DNA of 64,000 bases from Clytia hemisphaerica (Eukaryota > Cnidaria > Hydrozoa > Leptothecata > Clytiidae), in assembly GCA_902728285.1 (NCBI GenBank), contig CACVBU010001038.1, positions 162,293-226,292 on the forward strand, given 5' to 3'. Made by a program: the position numbers and the translations under genes. The notes under the pieces are model-generated. The model was not told the origin of the DNA. It saw nothing but the letters and a program-made list of their open reading frames with translations, and made no database searches. Shown in pieces: positions 34,131 through 44,700 of the stretch. The number at the start of each line of letters is the position of its first letter. Within the stretch, counting starts at the first letter, position 1.

Positions 34131-34448
34131 AGTGTTTCTTTTGTTCCAATCTAAAAAAAATCGAGTACCTTTTGTAACAGGCGTTGCAAGGGTTCGACCT
34201 AAAATGCATTTAATATCACAGTATAAATACAGCCTGTTTTTTATTATGATCAAATGTAATATCTACGTGATGCTTCTCACGCTCAATAGATAATGAATAG
34301 AGATGAAGAAATCATGTGTGGGTGGTCTATTAAAGTAATCTTATTTGAACAAAATTGCTATCTATATTGCTTGAATTTAGTTGAGTGGTTTAAAAAACGA
34401 TACTAATCTTTTCTTTTATATTTCATACTTTAATTTCATCGTCCGCCC

Positions 34449-34522
34449 ACAACGTTGTTTTAAACGTTATTCTAATGTTCATAACGTCCAAATAACGTTA
34501 GATAAACGTTAAAAGAACGTTG
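34449..34522. repeat. AACGTT-rich imperfect palindrome
   Basis: The words ACAACGTTGT, AAACGTTAT, ATAACGT, ATAACGTTA, AAACGTT and GAACGTTGTG follow each other within 74 bp, and the outer ends CACAACGTT and AACGTTGTG are inverted copies. It looks like a miniature hairpin repeat. AACGTT is itself a palindrome, so several hairpin registers are possible. Confidence 0.6.
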
Positions 34523-35113
34523 TGTGCTAGCTGGGATAGATCCTCAATCAAATACTTAAAACCTCAAAGCTTTACCCTCACAATAAATCGGTAATAAATT
34601 GTTCAAAACCAAAAAAACAAATTAAAGTCTGTCTCGCAGTTTCAAAATGACTACGACAGTATTTTCTATAAGATTATTCACGATAAAACTGGCCAAAAAA
34701 TCAAGAATATGCCCAAAGAATTACCATCTTACCATATGATATTACAGTATTTGGCAGCTGAGCCTAAGAATACCGATTTTTTAATAGAATTTTTACTTAA
34801 ATTATCAATTATTCTGACAGTAATGCTAACTATTTAAGAACCATATTCTTTTCTTTAAGGTATGTTGCATGTTCAAGTTGGGCTGGGTTTTGATTACTGA
34901 GCTTTTGAATTAAATTGAATTTGATGAATTTTGATGAAATCTTTTAATTTTTTAGCTTTCAAAGTTCATAAAATATTTCATTACCGTAAAATCTTAAAGA
35001 TAAAAAGTCTAATAAATAAAATAACAATGGAACCGTGTGTTTCATGAATAAAAATAAAATATTCAACGCATAATAAACATTTACTAAAAATACCTAGGAC
35101 TGGCAATGGTGCA

Positions 35114-36221
35114 AATCGAAGTAACGAAAGTGCCAAATGAATTTCAAATTTAGAAATTTGAAAAGAAGTAAAAATTTTCAAATTTCAAAATTTGAAAAAT
35201 GAAGAATACAAAAAAATTTTGATTTTCAAATTTTGAAATTAAAAAAATTGTTTATACCCCAATCGACGTAATAAAAGTGCCAAAAGAGGTTTTTAAATTT
35301 TAAGTATGAATAAATTGAGCTATTCCATTTTTAAACTGTACAGGGGTATTGACGAAATTTTCAAGGGGGGTCTAAGCCTTGATTTTCCAAGGGGTTTTTG
35401 TTCCTTTTTCAGCTTTTCCAAGGGGGTTATTCAAGGTTTATAGGGGGTTCTCCCCTCATAAACTGACATCAGTTGTTTTCCAGCCCTTTTTCACAAAATT
35501 TAGTTTTCCAGAGGTTTGTATCCCAATTTCCAGGGGATAATTTGCTATTCAATATTTCCAGGGGGGCTAGTGAAAAAAGTTCGTCAATACCCCTGTATAA
35601 TTTTTTTTAGAATAGCCCATTAGAAGGTTAGCAATCTGTGTTGACGTCAACAGGAGGTACACTAAAAGTGCAATAATCACCTAAAGCCCTGCAATTCGAG
35701 TGATTCTATCTTTGAGAGAATTGATTGGTTGATTAACGTCACGTGACCCGTCAATAGACTTTTTGTTCCTAGTATACAGAAGTGTGATTTGCACACACTG
35801 TAACATCATAATTTGACCTTAAGAACGTTTAGGTAATCAACTTTACCATATAAGGCAATAAAGAAACCACGTTATGGGGGTTTAGAACGATGTTTACTTT
35901 CGACTAATATAGCCTAATATCTGAGACAATAGGCAAAAAACAGGTGGATATTTTGTCCCTTCAATTTCACGAATATGTTTTTTCAAAGATAATTCTATTA
36001 GTTTGCTTCTTAAATTTCAGATAAATGAAAAAAGTGTGACAAATATAATTTTTAAAATTTAAACCTTTAATTGGCACTTTTATTACAACGAGCTTTGTCC
36101 AATTTTAAGCAATACTAAAAATTTTCCATTTTTCATTTTTCAAATTTTGAAATTTGAAAATTTTTACTTCATTTTAAATTTCAAAATTTGAAAATCATTT
36201 GGCACTTTCGTTACTTCGATT
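35114..36221. mobile_element. 1.1-kb inverted-repeat element, TSD GGTGCA
   Basis: The termini AATCGAAGTAACGAAAGTGC and GCACTTTCGTTACTTCGATT are perfect inverted copies, flanked by GGTGCA on both sides (35108-35113 and 36222-36227). The arms continue for about 170-200 bp with TTTCAAATTT/AAATTTGAAA words that can also fold on themselves. There is no coding sequence. A further MITE (35341-35595) is inserted inside. It ends about 300 bp from the stop codon of the BH3-like gene (3' side). Confidence 0.8.
35341..35595. mobile_element. MITE with CAGGGGTATTGACGAA termini, TA TSD, nested
   Basis: The ends CAGGGGTATTGACGAA and TTCGTCAATACCCCTG are perfect inverted copies, each flanked by TA (35339-35340 and 35596-35597). 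The length is 255 bp. It lies wholly within the GGTGCA-flanked element, so it is the younger insertion. Confidence 0.8.
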
Positions 36222-36308
36222 GGTGCAGATCCTAAAAAAGACCTAAAAACACAATTTAAAATGTGTAATTTCATAGAAATCAAAAGCTTGAAAGCAAAAA
36301 TGTTTCCC

Positions 36309-36314
36309 TTTATT
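36309..36314 (-). terminator. Possible polyadenylation signal of the BH3-like gene
   Basis: AATAAA on the minus strand, 215 nt after the stop codon at 36529. It is the first clear signal downstream. Confidence 0.45.
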
Positions 36315-36528
36315 TTTTTATAAATCCATAAGACAAACAGAGAGTTGCAAAATAAAATTCATGGAGTATCATAGGACAAAAATAATTCAAATATGTTACA
36401 AAATTGATAAAATTCATATTTCAAATTTAGCTAGTTCGATAAAATAAACTTTTAAAATATACCTCTTCCTCTAAATAAACTATATACAAAAACTCTAACT
36501 ATACTTGCATCTAAAAAGATTAATTCGA

Positions 36529-37220
36529 TCACCAAAACTGGTACCAACTTTTCGCATTGTATTTCTCCATCATGTCATCACCAATTTGGCAAAGCTTTAA
36601 AGCTATTTCTTCAAAGAGCACTTCGTCATTCTCAAAGTCAAAACTCAGCAGGTTGAAACCATCACTCGAAGGTCGACAAATTTGGAGTTCCTGTGATGTG
36701 GACTGGCACGATTTTTTTCTGATGGGTTCGTCTAGAAAATGACACTTTCTCTTCTTTTCTTCGCTCACCTCCTTATCAGAACTTGTGTCAGAGGAACAAA
36801 CTCTGGGTGCAAAAATTGCTAAAAACACAAGAGGCCATGGTAGCACGAATTTAGCAAATGGCAGTAAACACTTGACCAATTTTCCACGAACACACTGAAC
36901 CTCCAGTATGATTGATTTACCTGAAGACAAAGAAATGAATATATTACTTGACCATGAACTTATCATATGACCGGAAAAGTACCATGCCATAAAGGCTAAG
37001 GATTTCGCGAGTTTGAAGCTCGGGCTTTGAAATCAATGTCCGCCTTTGGCTAGCCTATCATATTTTTACAGAGTGCACTGAGAGTCTCCAAAAAAAAGCA
37101 TAAAAACTATTTAAAAATGATTAACTTACAAAATAAGCTTGCTTCTTTCCAGCTCTCGATTTTAGCTGAGCCAGATTGTGAAAGAATCCCATTTAATAAA
37201 TAGACTAAGAAGTCAGCCAT
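36529..37220 (-). CDS. BH3-only-like protein, 2 exons
   Basis: Exon 1 is 37130-37220 and exon 2 is 36529-36920 (donor T|GTAAGT, acceptor TTGTCTTCAG|GT, phase 1), 160 residues. Near the C-terminus residues 136-148 read IALKLCQIGDDMM. This fits the BH3 pattern of a hydrophobic residue, three residues, Leu (140), two residues, a hydrophobic (Ile143), Gly144-Asp145 and an acidic residue; it resembles the BIM-type core IxxxLRRIGDE. No BH1 or BH2 motif is present, so the protein would be a BH3-only death activator or sensitiser binding BCL-2-like proteins at mitochondria. A hydrophobic stretch at about 48-69 (LLPFAKFVLPWPLVFLAIFAP) could be a membrane segment, placed before the BH3 rather than at the C-terminal tail. 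The middle (70-120) is Ser-rich and polar, with basic pairs. The ATG context (AAGATGG) is good and a TATA box lies about 95 nt upstream. The main doubt is that a short motif can match by chance. Confidence 0.6.
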
Positions 37221-37311
37221 CTTAAGCAAGATGTTTTGGAATATTTGTGTTCAACACCGTATTAAGTTTCCTGTAGAAGATGACTGACAAAGCCAAGCAG
37301 TACGAGATTCA

Positions 37312-37320
37312 CTTTATATA
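37312..37320 (-). promoter_or_regulatory. TATA box of the BH3-like gene
   Basis: TATATAAAG on the minus strand, about 92-100 nt upstream of the ATG at 37220, leaving room for a 5' leader of about 60-70 nt. It is the only strong TATA match near this start. Confidence 0.55.
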
Positions 37321-37329
37321 GAGTAGGGA

Positions 37330-39150
37330 TTTAGACAGGGAAAATCCATTTGACTTTAGACAGAAAATTCCCTTGCAAGACGAAACAGGAATTTGGCAAA
37401 ATATTTGTTTAAAAGTTCCCTGTATAGAACGCAAACAATCACATACCCTTGACAGGAAGGACGGTTTTCTTCGGTTTGTTTACGTTGAAATTTTTTCAAT
37501 GATTCGGTCGCTGTGACCATTCCTGTCTGTCTATATTTTTATTTTTATTCAGTTTTTTTTCTTCAAATCGTATGATTTGTAAATAAAGCAAAGGATTGTG
37601 GGCATGTTCATTCATAAAAACAAACGTTTTGATTGGCCACTTTCTAATTTTCGAACGCACGTTCGACTGTTCGATCATTCGAATGTTTTTCGCGCACTTT
37701 TTATTTACGAAAGCTTCGGGCATGCCCATGACGTCACAGGTTAGCGGGAAATTTTGTTTTGATTCAAGCATAGTCACTAGAAATATTCAATTGACATTGA
37801 TTCAAGCAAAGTTTCTCAGAAAAGATCTGAACTTATGTATGAGAGTTCATAACATGAACGAGACTCTCATACGAGAAATACGAGAGTTGCTATCTTCTTT
37901 ATGTTAGTCAATTTAGTAGTTACCAATTCATTACCATGACAACACAAAATTAAATGACTTGTTAAAATGGGAATACCCCCTGCGACATTATGTTCAGTTT
38001 GTGTTGACAGGAAAAGAGAATCCAATCATTACAGCAATTGATTGAAGTCATAGCGCAGCACTCTAGATTTAAAAGACCACTATAGTGCAATATACTACTT
38101 AGTAAAATTATAGAATGTGTAATCCATCCCTCCATTATTTATCAAAATAGCCTATAAGAATTTTTTAGCCAGTGGGGAAAATATTAATCAATATACAAAA
38201 GTAAATCTTCTGTGGATTTCGAATTTCAATATACTCAAAGCTAAAAAAACCTATTGCTTGAGTTACTTTCTAAATTATGTCGTTTTTCCACCGATTATGT
38301 TGAGAGTTCAGTGTAACTTCCAAGAGCCAGAGATTGAGAGTTCAAAGCTATGAGGGGAGTATGAGAGAGACTAACTTTGGACTTTGGTGGTTTAAGGGAC
38401 ACTATGAGCCAGGGACTGTGAGACCCTGTCGGGGATCATTTATGAGTTTTTAGCCCCACGTCCCTATCAGGATCCCAATGGATCCAATGAGTTCGAAATT
38501 TTGGATACATCACACTAGTCTGACGGATTTTTGCTTTTTTTGTTTACTAAATCTGCCAAATTAAGTAAGTTCCCACTAAGATTGCAATGTGAGTAGATTG
38601 CAAACAACTCTAGCATTTTTCTCATGCCATTCTACTTTCTGATGCTACTTAAGGGCTCTGAAAAATTTGTTGAGAGATTTGAAATGAAACTTTTGCTTTG
38701 GGTTCCTTGACACTTTTAGCAAAAAATTGCCAAAAAGTTGTTTGGAAACTTATTCCATCAAGAGTAATTAAGAATTTAATTACTCTTAATTGCAAAAATG
38801 ACCTTATGAACTTTAAAAAGATGTCGATAGAATGTTATATTACCCTCGCTTGCAAAAAATGCTAAGTTTCAATGGGTAATTAACGTTTTCTTTTCGATTT
38901 TTTTTTTAAATTGTCTGCAAAGTTGAACTAATTGAAAATTTTCGGAAAAATTTTATAAATTGATGTATCAAAATTTATAACTGTTTTTCTACGAAAGATT
39001 GGGATGAAAAATTGGTCAACAACCGGTATTTTCAAGATTTTGAGACAAAGAAGCTTTTACAAAAATTTTCCGAAAATCTTTTTTTAGTTTGGTTAAAGAT
39101 ACACCGTCTAACGAAAAATTCACTATGGTCAGAGCCCTTAAAGGAATAAA
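37330..39150. other. Intergenic, nothing recognised except a small hairpin
   Basis: No gene is supported. The opposite-strand frames at 37496-37777 and 37596-37907 overlap each other and lack motifs. A perfect short palindrome (AAGAGTAATTAA…TTAATTACTCTT) is at about 38760-38793. Confidence 0.4.
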
Positions 39151-39152
39151 TA

Positions 39153-39330
39153 CAGTGGAGTCTTCATAAATCGAACAAAGCGCACGGGGGACACAAATTC
39201 GTTCGAGTTAGGGAAATTTTAAGTTAAGAAGTAAACTTTATATGGCACTGTTTATTGAAGGGACCATAAAACCTTTTCGAGTTAAGGAGACTCTCGAGTT
39301 ATAGAGGTTCGAGTTAAAGAAACTCCACTG
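39153..39330. mobile_element. pogo/Tigger-type MITE (CAGTGGAGTCT termini)
   Basis: The ends CAGTGGAGTCT and its partner ACTCCACTG are inverted, with TA on the left and CA on the right. The inner words TTCGAGTTA and CGAGTTAAAG are typical of this widespread family. Related CAGTCAACTCTC/TTCGAAT fragments are at about 22188-22290 and 39960-40025, and a GACTCCCGGTT…AACCGGGAGT hairpin at 4367-4425. Confidence 0.6.
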
Positions 39331-40530
39331 CATTGGCAGAAAGAAAATTTGACTGATTCAACCCCATATCCGCCTTATTAAATTACCACCAAAATTCCCG
39401 CAAAATTTAATATAATTAAATCATTCCCGAAATTTGTGCCTTTCTCACGTCTAAAATAGACCTTTTGCTAATAAAATAGCTATTTTGGGAGGTAATATCT
39501 TACAATTTTTATTTTTTCCACCAGATTATTTTTTTGGCAATCCGCCAAATCCAATTCCCACTAGAAGTATTTGCAGCCATCTGCCAATTCAAATTCCCGC
39601 CAAAATTTCTTCCCTTTGAGACCCAGTAGTGGACATTAGAGGGTTCATAACTCCTCAAACACATCATTGAAACCCGTCGAAAAAAAATTTTTGTCACTAA
39701 CACCTCCTAAATTATTCCCTTCTTAGTGACCTTGTGAAGACGAAAGGATCGTCTAGTGCTGAGTATCCAGTGGGATGCGATTTTTAAAATTTGAAATTTT
39801 AGCAGGGTATAAATTGTACTTAAAAAATTGAATGCGGTGGAAAGAATTCCCTTGATTTTCATCGAGGTGAGGAAGATTTCGACTACGTAGTAGGAGCTAG
39901 AGTACCTTTTATTCTTAGTCAAAATCTTATTATTATATTGTACTTAATTAGATGTGACCGAATCACTCCGTAATTCGAACAAATTAGATTACCTGTTCAA
40001 GTTCGAATAAAGGAGAGTCAACTGAATCACCATAAGAAAATCTCAAAATCAAAGATCAAACCAGTCAAAGGGCTTGGAAATTGCCCTACAAACCTGTTCT
40101 GATACAGATACTAAATTGAATAGAAGCAAAATTTTTAGCTTTTTGGGGGTATTCAACCTACTAATAATGGATTTCAGAAGATGAAGGAGCGAACCAAAAT
40201 CAGAATATTTCGGGTGGGGTACGTGGGGAATTCTTTATTAATTTCAATGGACCATTTTTTAACTACGGCATACCAATGGGGTGAGAGATTTGTCAAGTGG
40301 GGCAGAAAAAGGAAAAACATTTTTGGAAGAATTTTCCACTGGGGTAGCCAGTGGGATGGATCCAAATGGAACTGAGACAGGAGTATCTAAAAGATTCCGA
40401 CCATGTTTGGACAATTTTTGGAGTCAAAGTTAATATCGCATATATCTTCTCTTAGCTTAAAAAATGATAACGAAATAAATAAAAAAATCAGTCTATTTTG
40501 TCTGTTTGCCACATATGTACAGTATAGTGG
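39331..40530. other. Intergenic, repeat-derived
   Basis: It holds a diverged relative of the CCGCCAAATTAAATTCC element of 61117-61456 (about 39335-39625) and pogo-like fragments. Open frames at 39509-39922 and 40174-40375 have no recognised domain. Confidence 0.4.
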
Positions 40531-40533
40531 TTA

Positions 40534-42975
40534 TCAGACTTTATTATATTTAACGTTATCTAAACGTTGCTTTGTGATAGCTTCTTTAGTGTTTAACTGA
40601 GGTCTGAAAATCACAATGAACAGTTTATAACCATACAACAACACAAAATGTGTCGTGTTATAAATAGTTGTCACGAGTAGAACAATAAAGCTCCGATAAA
40701 CCATTGACTTCTGTGAGAAATAAGTTGCCGTGGCTGCAACGAAAACTACCGTTGATATAAAAGACGAATAAATGACATGGTTGGTTTCTTGAAAACGTGA
40801 CGGTAATTTCCGTGCACGGAAGCCTTGGATACCGTTGCACAAAGAAAGAACGGCTGCTATGAGAAGTTGAATATAAATCATGGTGTCGTTGCTGCAGTAG
40901 AATTCTTTGGTCAAAGTTTGGTCAAAATATTGAAGATCCACGGTGACTTCTTTGTTGATTACAGACAAGAGATGTAGCAAGGAGTTGATGATTAAAGCCA
41001 CTAGTATGATAATCCACTGCGAAGCTTTAGTCATCAGAATTTCAGTATTTGACATTCGAACTTTACTGTTTACGATCATGTAGAGTTTTTGAGATTTCGA
41101 TATGTTGATGGATAGTGTTATACTGAACAATATACCAAGGCAGATCTGGCGAAGCAAACATATTGACGGTGACGTCATTAGGAAGAGGATACTCGGTAGA
41201 ACGAATAATAACAGATGGCTGAGTAACTGGATACTGGTCATCGTGCGGTTAGCTAATTTAACGATAGGTGTTTCTCGCTTGACAAAGAAAACGACCATTG
41301 TCACTAAAGTTGTTAATGTCATCAGACACGAAGGACCAAAAACAAAATTGATAGCTAGGTCGTCAACTTTCAGCTTTTCTTCTGTGAATGGATCATAGCA
41401 TTCCGTACCTTTTTTATTGACGGTATTTGGATAAAAACATTCCGTGCAATTCTGGTTATTCCCAGGTTGTGATTTGAAGAATCGTTCTGGACATTCCTGG
41501 CAATTCCAGCCATAACTTTGTGTCCAGTAATCCTCTTTATAAAACGAATGAACAAGTTGTTGTCCAGCATCACAAAACGGCTTTTTCTCGTTGCAATAAG
41601 GTCGAGCTTTGAGAGCTTTGGTAGGATTAAACGACCATTGATCTAAAAGCTTTTCTTCACTGACATTTTCGATGTAATAAGTTTTTTTCCAAAAGTCCAT
41701 AAGAAGTAAAGTAGCATCTTCATGAGCCATAAGCGACTCCAATGCCTTTTCGAGCTTTCCAAAAGACTGTAGAAATTTTAACATATCAATTGTAATAGTG
41801 GAATTAAAACTTTCAAAGTACTCTTCTTTAAATTTTCTCTTTAAAAGTTTTTGAGCGTTTTCGTTTTTTAGTAGTCGCGTCCAGATAGTTTTGATTTTAT
41901 TTTCGCTCTTCACCTCTTTTAGTAATTCAGTTGGTAAATCGAAAGCAAAAAATAGAAAACCATTCACAGCTAGATATCCTTGGAAATTTGTCAACACATC
42001 TCCATCATCGTACTCAATATCCAAAGGATCGACTTCCGTTACAACATACTTCAAATCCTTTAATTGGGTCAAAAATGGCAAATAAAAAATATCACCCATT
42101 TTCTCACTATGTGCATTAACAGTACGTTGGAAAGTTGAAATCGAGCGACTGTCACCAGCTTCAAATATAAAAGATTGATTGACCGATTTCGCCAACTCCA
42201 TAACTTGGTTAACTTCAGTTTCATTGGATACATCAATGCTAATCTCTTTGTAACAATCAGTAGGGTTTAAGTTGATATAAATACACATCGCCGAAGCCAC
42301 AGGGTTTGTTTTACAAAGTTCCTCTGTTGAAACAGTTGTAATGCGTTCCCCAGAACCGAGATTGAAGAAAGCACTATAAGTCACGTTTAACTTTTTCTTG
42401 ATCTTGTTAAATTCTTGATGCATTTGGACGCCAAAGCCAGCTTCGAAACTGTATATTGCACGGGGATCTTCGATATAAGCTGCTGGATACATGGGACGAT
42501 CAGTTATACTAATAAGCATGATTAAATCTTGTGGCAGAAGTAGAGCACTTAAAAGCCTGGTCAAATCAAAGGATAAATAAGTCAGAATTAAAAGTCGTTT
42601 CTTAGAAATGTCCAGATCCCATGAGCCGTTTCGATTTTCACATTTAACTTGGTAGGTATCTCTCTCATCTGTGGTAAGCGGGAAAACGGTATTGACAAGC
42701 GTCCTGGTGTTATTTCCAATATCCTTAAAACATAGTTGAACGTCAAACCAGAATTGCTGGTGTTGATGAACTAGTAGCATTGTTTCTTGATTAATCTTTG
42801 CATTATGACAATCGAATTCATTCTCCTTGGTACAATTCGTTGTGGTAAATAGACCAAGAAATTGAAGTCCTAGTTTTCCATCAATAACACCAAAGCTCAT
42901 GTAAAAACAAAGCAGTATCAATATAACTGTATTAGACATCTTGAATGTGATAGAGTTGAGAACAAATATCAGCAA
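40534..42975 (-). CDS. Single-exon class C (family 3) G-protein-coupled receptor
   Basis: The uninterrupted frame has 813 residues. A signal peptide follows Met13 (MSNTVILILLCFYMSFGVIDG), so translation may start at 42939 rather than at 42975. Residues about 35-455 form the extracellular ligand-binding region, diverged from the usual Venus-flytrap sequence. Residues 461-526 are a cysteine-rich linker (Cys461, 468, 492, 495, 510, 513, 526) of the NCD3G type seen in metabotropic glutamate, calcium-sensing and vomeronasal/taste receptors. Seven helices follow at about 544-566, 580-601, 607-628, 652-672, 699-717, 734-755 and 761-785. After helix 1, TPIVKLANR matches the class C TPxVKxxNR motif, and helix 7 ends in YKLFIVIFRP, matching the YxxxFRP end. 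The ligand is unknown. The cytosolic tail is short. An AATAAA is embedded in the last codons (AAT AAA GTC TGA), an unusually tight 3' end. Confidence 0.75.
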   Translation of the reverse strand: MLIFVLNSITFKMSNTVILILLCFYMSFGVIDGKLGLQFLGLFTTTNCTKENEFDCHNAKINQETMLLVHQHQQFWFDVQLCFKDIGNNTRTLVNTVFPLTTDERDTYQVKCENRNGSWDLDISKKRLLILTYLSFDLTRLLSALLLPQDLIMLISITDRPMYPAAYIEDPRAIYSFEAGFGVQMHQEFNKIKKKLNVTYSAFFNLGSGERITTVSTEELCKTNPVASAMCIYINLNPTDCYKEISIDVSNETEVNQVMELAKSVNQSFIFEAGDSRSISTFQRTVNAHSEKMGDIFYLPFLTQLKDLKYVVTEVDPLDIEYDDGDVLTNFQGYLAVNGFLFFAFDLPTELLKEVKSENKIKTIWTRLLKNENAQKLLKRKFKEEYFESFNSTITIDMLKFLQSFGKLEKALESLMAHEDATLLLMDFWKKTYYIENVSEEKLLDQWSFNPTKALKARPYCNEKKPFCDAGQQLVHSFYKEDYWTQSYGWNCQECPERFFKSQPGNNQNCTECFYPNTVNKKGTECYDPFTEEKLKVDDLAINFVFGPSCLMTLTTLVTMVVFFVKRETPIVKLANRTMTSIQLLSHLLLFVLPSILFLMTSPSICLLRQICLGILFSITLSINISKSQKLYMIVNSKVRMSNTEILMTKASQWIIILVALIINSLLHLLSVINKEVTVDLQYFDQTLTKEFYCSNDTMIYIQLLIAAVLSLCNGIQGFRARKLPSRFQETNHVIYSSFISTVVFVAATATYFSQKSMVYRSFIVLLVTTIYNTTHFVLLYGYKLFIVIFRPQLNTKEAITKQRLDNVKYNKV

Positions 42976-44319
42976 ACGAATGTTTTACAGTGAGTTCTCG
43001 ACGATGAATTCTTGTTTTTGTTCCCTTTGTGGTATCAGGGGAAATGTTCTGTTGTCCTTTGATGCTAACGTTCTACTCCTCCATTCAATTCCCTCTGCTT
43101 CAAACTTTTATTTAAGTTTCTTGTTCAAACAAAATACAACAGACAAAATCGAAATCGAAAAAGTTTCTTTAACTATATACTCAGAATTGGCGAAATATCT
43201 TCCTCTTCACTCGAGTCTTCTTGATTGACTGACTGATATAAGATTCTTCGCTTCCTTTATCAACAACAAAAAAAACGTCCAACTTGTAGAATAAATTTTG
43301 AATTTCTGGGAAAAATAAAAAGACATATTTACTCATTCTCTTTGAATGAATATACTTAAATGCAATTATTGGGATTCACCTTTTTGTATTTTTTAATTGT
43401 TATCGGTATCTTTTATGACGTGTGTTCAATCAATCATACTTAATATTGGCAGACAGACAGATCTCTGACGATCGAAATTGTTGTTAAGTCGATGATTACA
43501 GTCTCATAATGACTACAAACCAGGATGAACGTGCTTCAGAACACGAAGAGCATAGTTTGATAAACACAATGCAAGGGTTGTAAAGGTTCTTCATTTTATT
43601 AATTACACTGACTTCTTTGTGATGTCTTACTTAACCAAAACATCCCCGTGTCACAGACCCATTTGGATACCCCCTCCTACTCACTGAATGTAGAATCTTT
43701 TGGACCCAATAACTCCTTAAACCGACGACTGTGTTATCAGACCGCTGCAAAGTCAGGAGCGAGACAATTCCGGGATCTTTCCGCTGTTTTTCTGAGCATA
43801 CCAAAAAAGTGTGTGGACAACATCCTACGGGACTGACCTATAAAAAACTGAAGTTACATCTTTATCTACCCAGAGTCTAAGTCTTTCTCCGATGTAAAGT
43901 GTCAATAGGAAAGTTTTCCAGGAATGAGAAAGTTTAGTCATCATTATATGGTACAAACCCCAAAAGAAAGAAAATAAAAAATCTATTAGTCAGAAAATCG
44001 AAAGGAAACAAACCCATCATTCAAATAATAAACAATAGAAATTCATTGGAATTGGTCATCTTTTCTTGGAATTAGTGTGAAAAGTTCCAGACAGCAATCT
44101 TAGCAACAATTTCCTAAAGAATAATGTCAAACTGCTAAACTTGATTATATATGGTGAAGATCAGAGATCTGACCTCAAGGAGAGCAAGTGTTGAAAATAC
44201 TAAATAAAATAAAGATGAAACATAAAAAGAGACTAATAATTTTATAATTATACGTTTTTTCTTTCTATTTTTTGAATTTTTCTAAATATATAAATCAAAC
44301 ATTCTGTCAAGAAATGAGA

Positions 44320-44700
44320 ATTTTATGCGAAAAAGAACCAACAAACCAAAAAGCCAAGCAGAAACACAAACACAGCAAGCACATAAACACAAACACCAAA
44401 AACAACTCAAAAACCCAACAAAAATGTAATGCAATCTGGAGTCCCCGACTTGAGACAGGCGCTGCGGCTTTAAACATGTTTTAAGGACGTCCAACACTCA
44501 GCCTCCCCCAGATTCCATAACCCTGAACCGACCCGCAGTCCAAACAAACTAACAAACACAGAAAAATAAACAAAAACTTGCACACAAAAACAAAGAAATA
44601 AAAAAGGGGTTAAACAACAGACAAAACAAACAAGTTCAAAGAGACAAGAACAAGACAAACGACAAGACAGCACCTAAAGTCCGAAATGCCGTGCAGCCGT
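44320..44700. repeat. A/C-rich, T-poor block
   Basis: Over about 380 bp the plus strand is almost wholly A, C and G with long runs of CAAACA, AACAAA and ACACAA words, split by a GC-richer core (TGGAGTCCCCGACTTGAGAC and then CAGGCGCTGCGGC). Such strand asymmetry is unlike the surroundings. It could be a piece of a retroelement leader. No coding sequence is claimed. Confidence 0.5.

Noticed and set aside
36557-36742. Plus-strand frame antisense to the BH3-like exon
   Set aside because: It is a short shadow. The minus-strand gene has a start, a TATA box, an intron with good splice sites and a recognisable motif.
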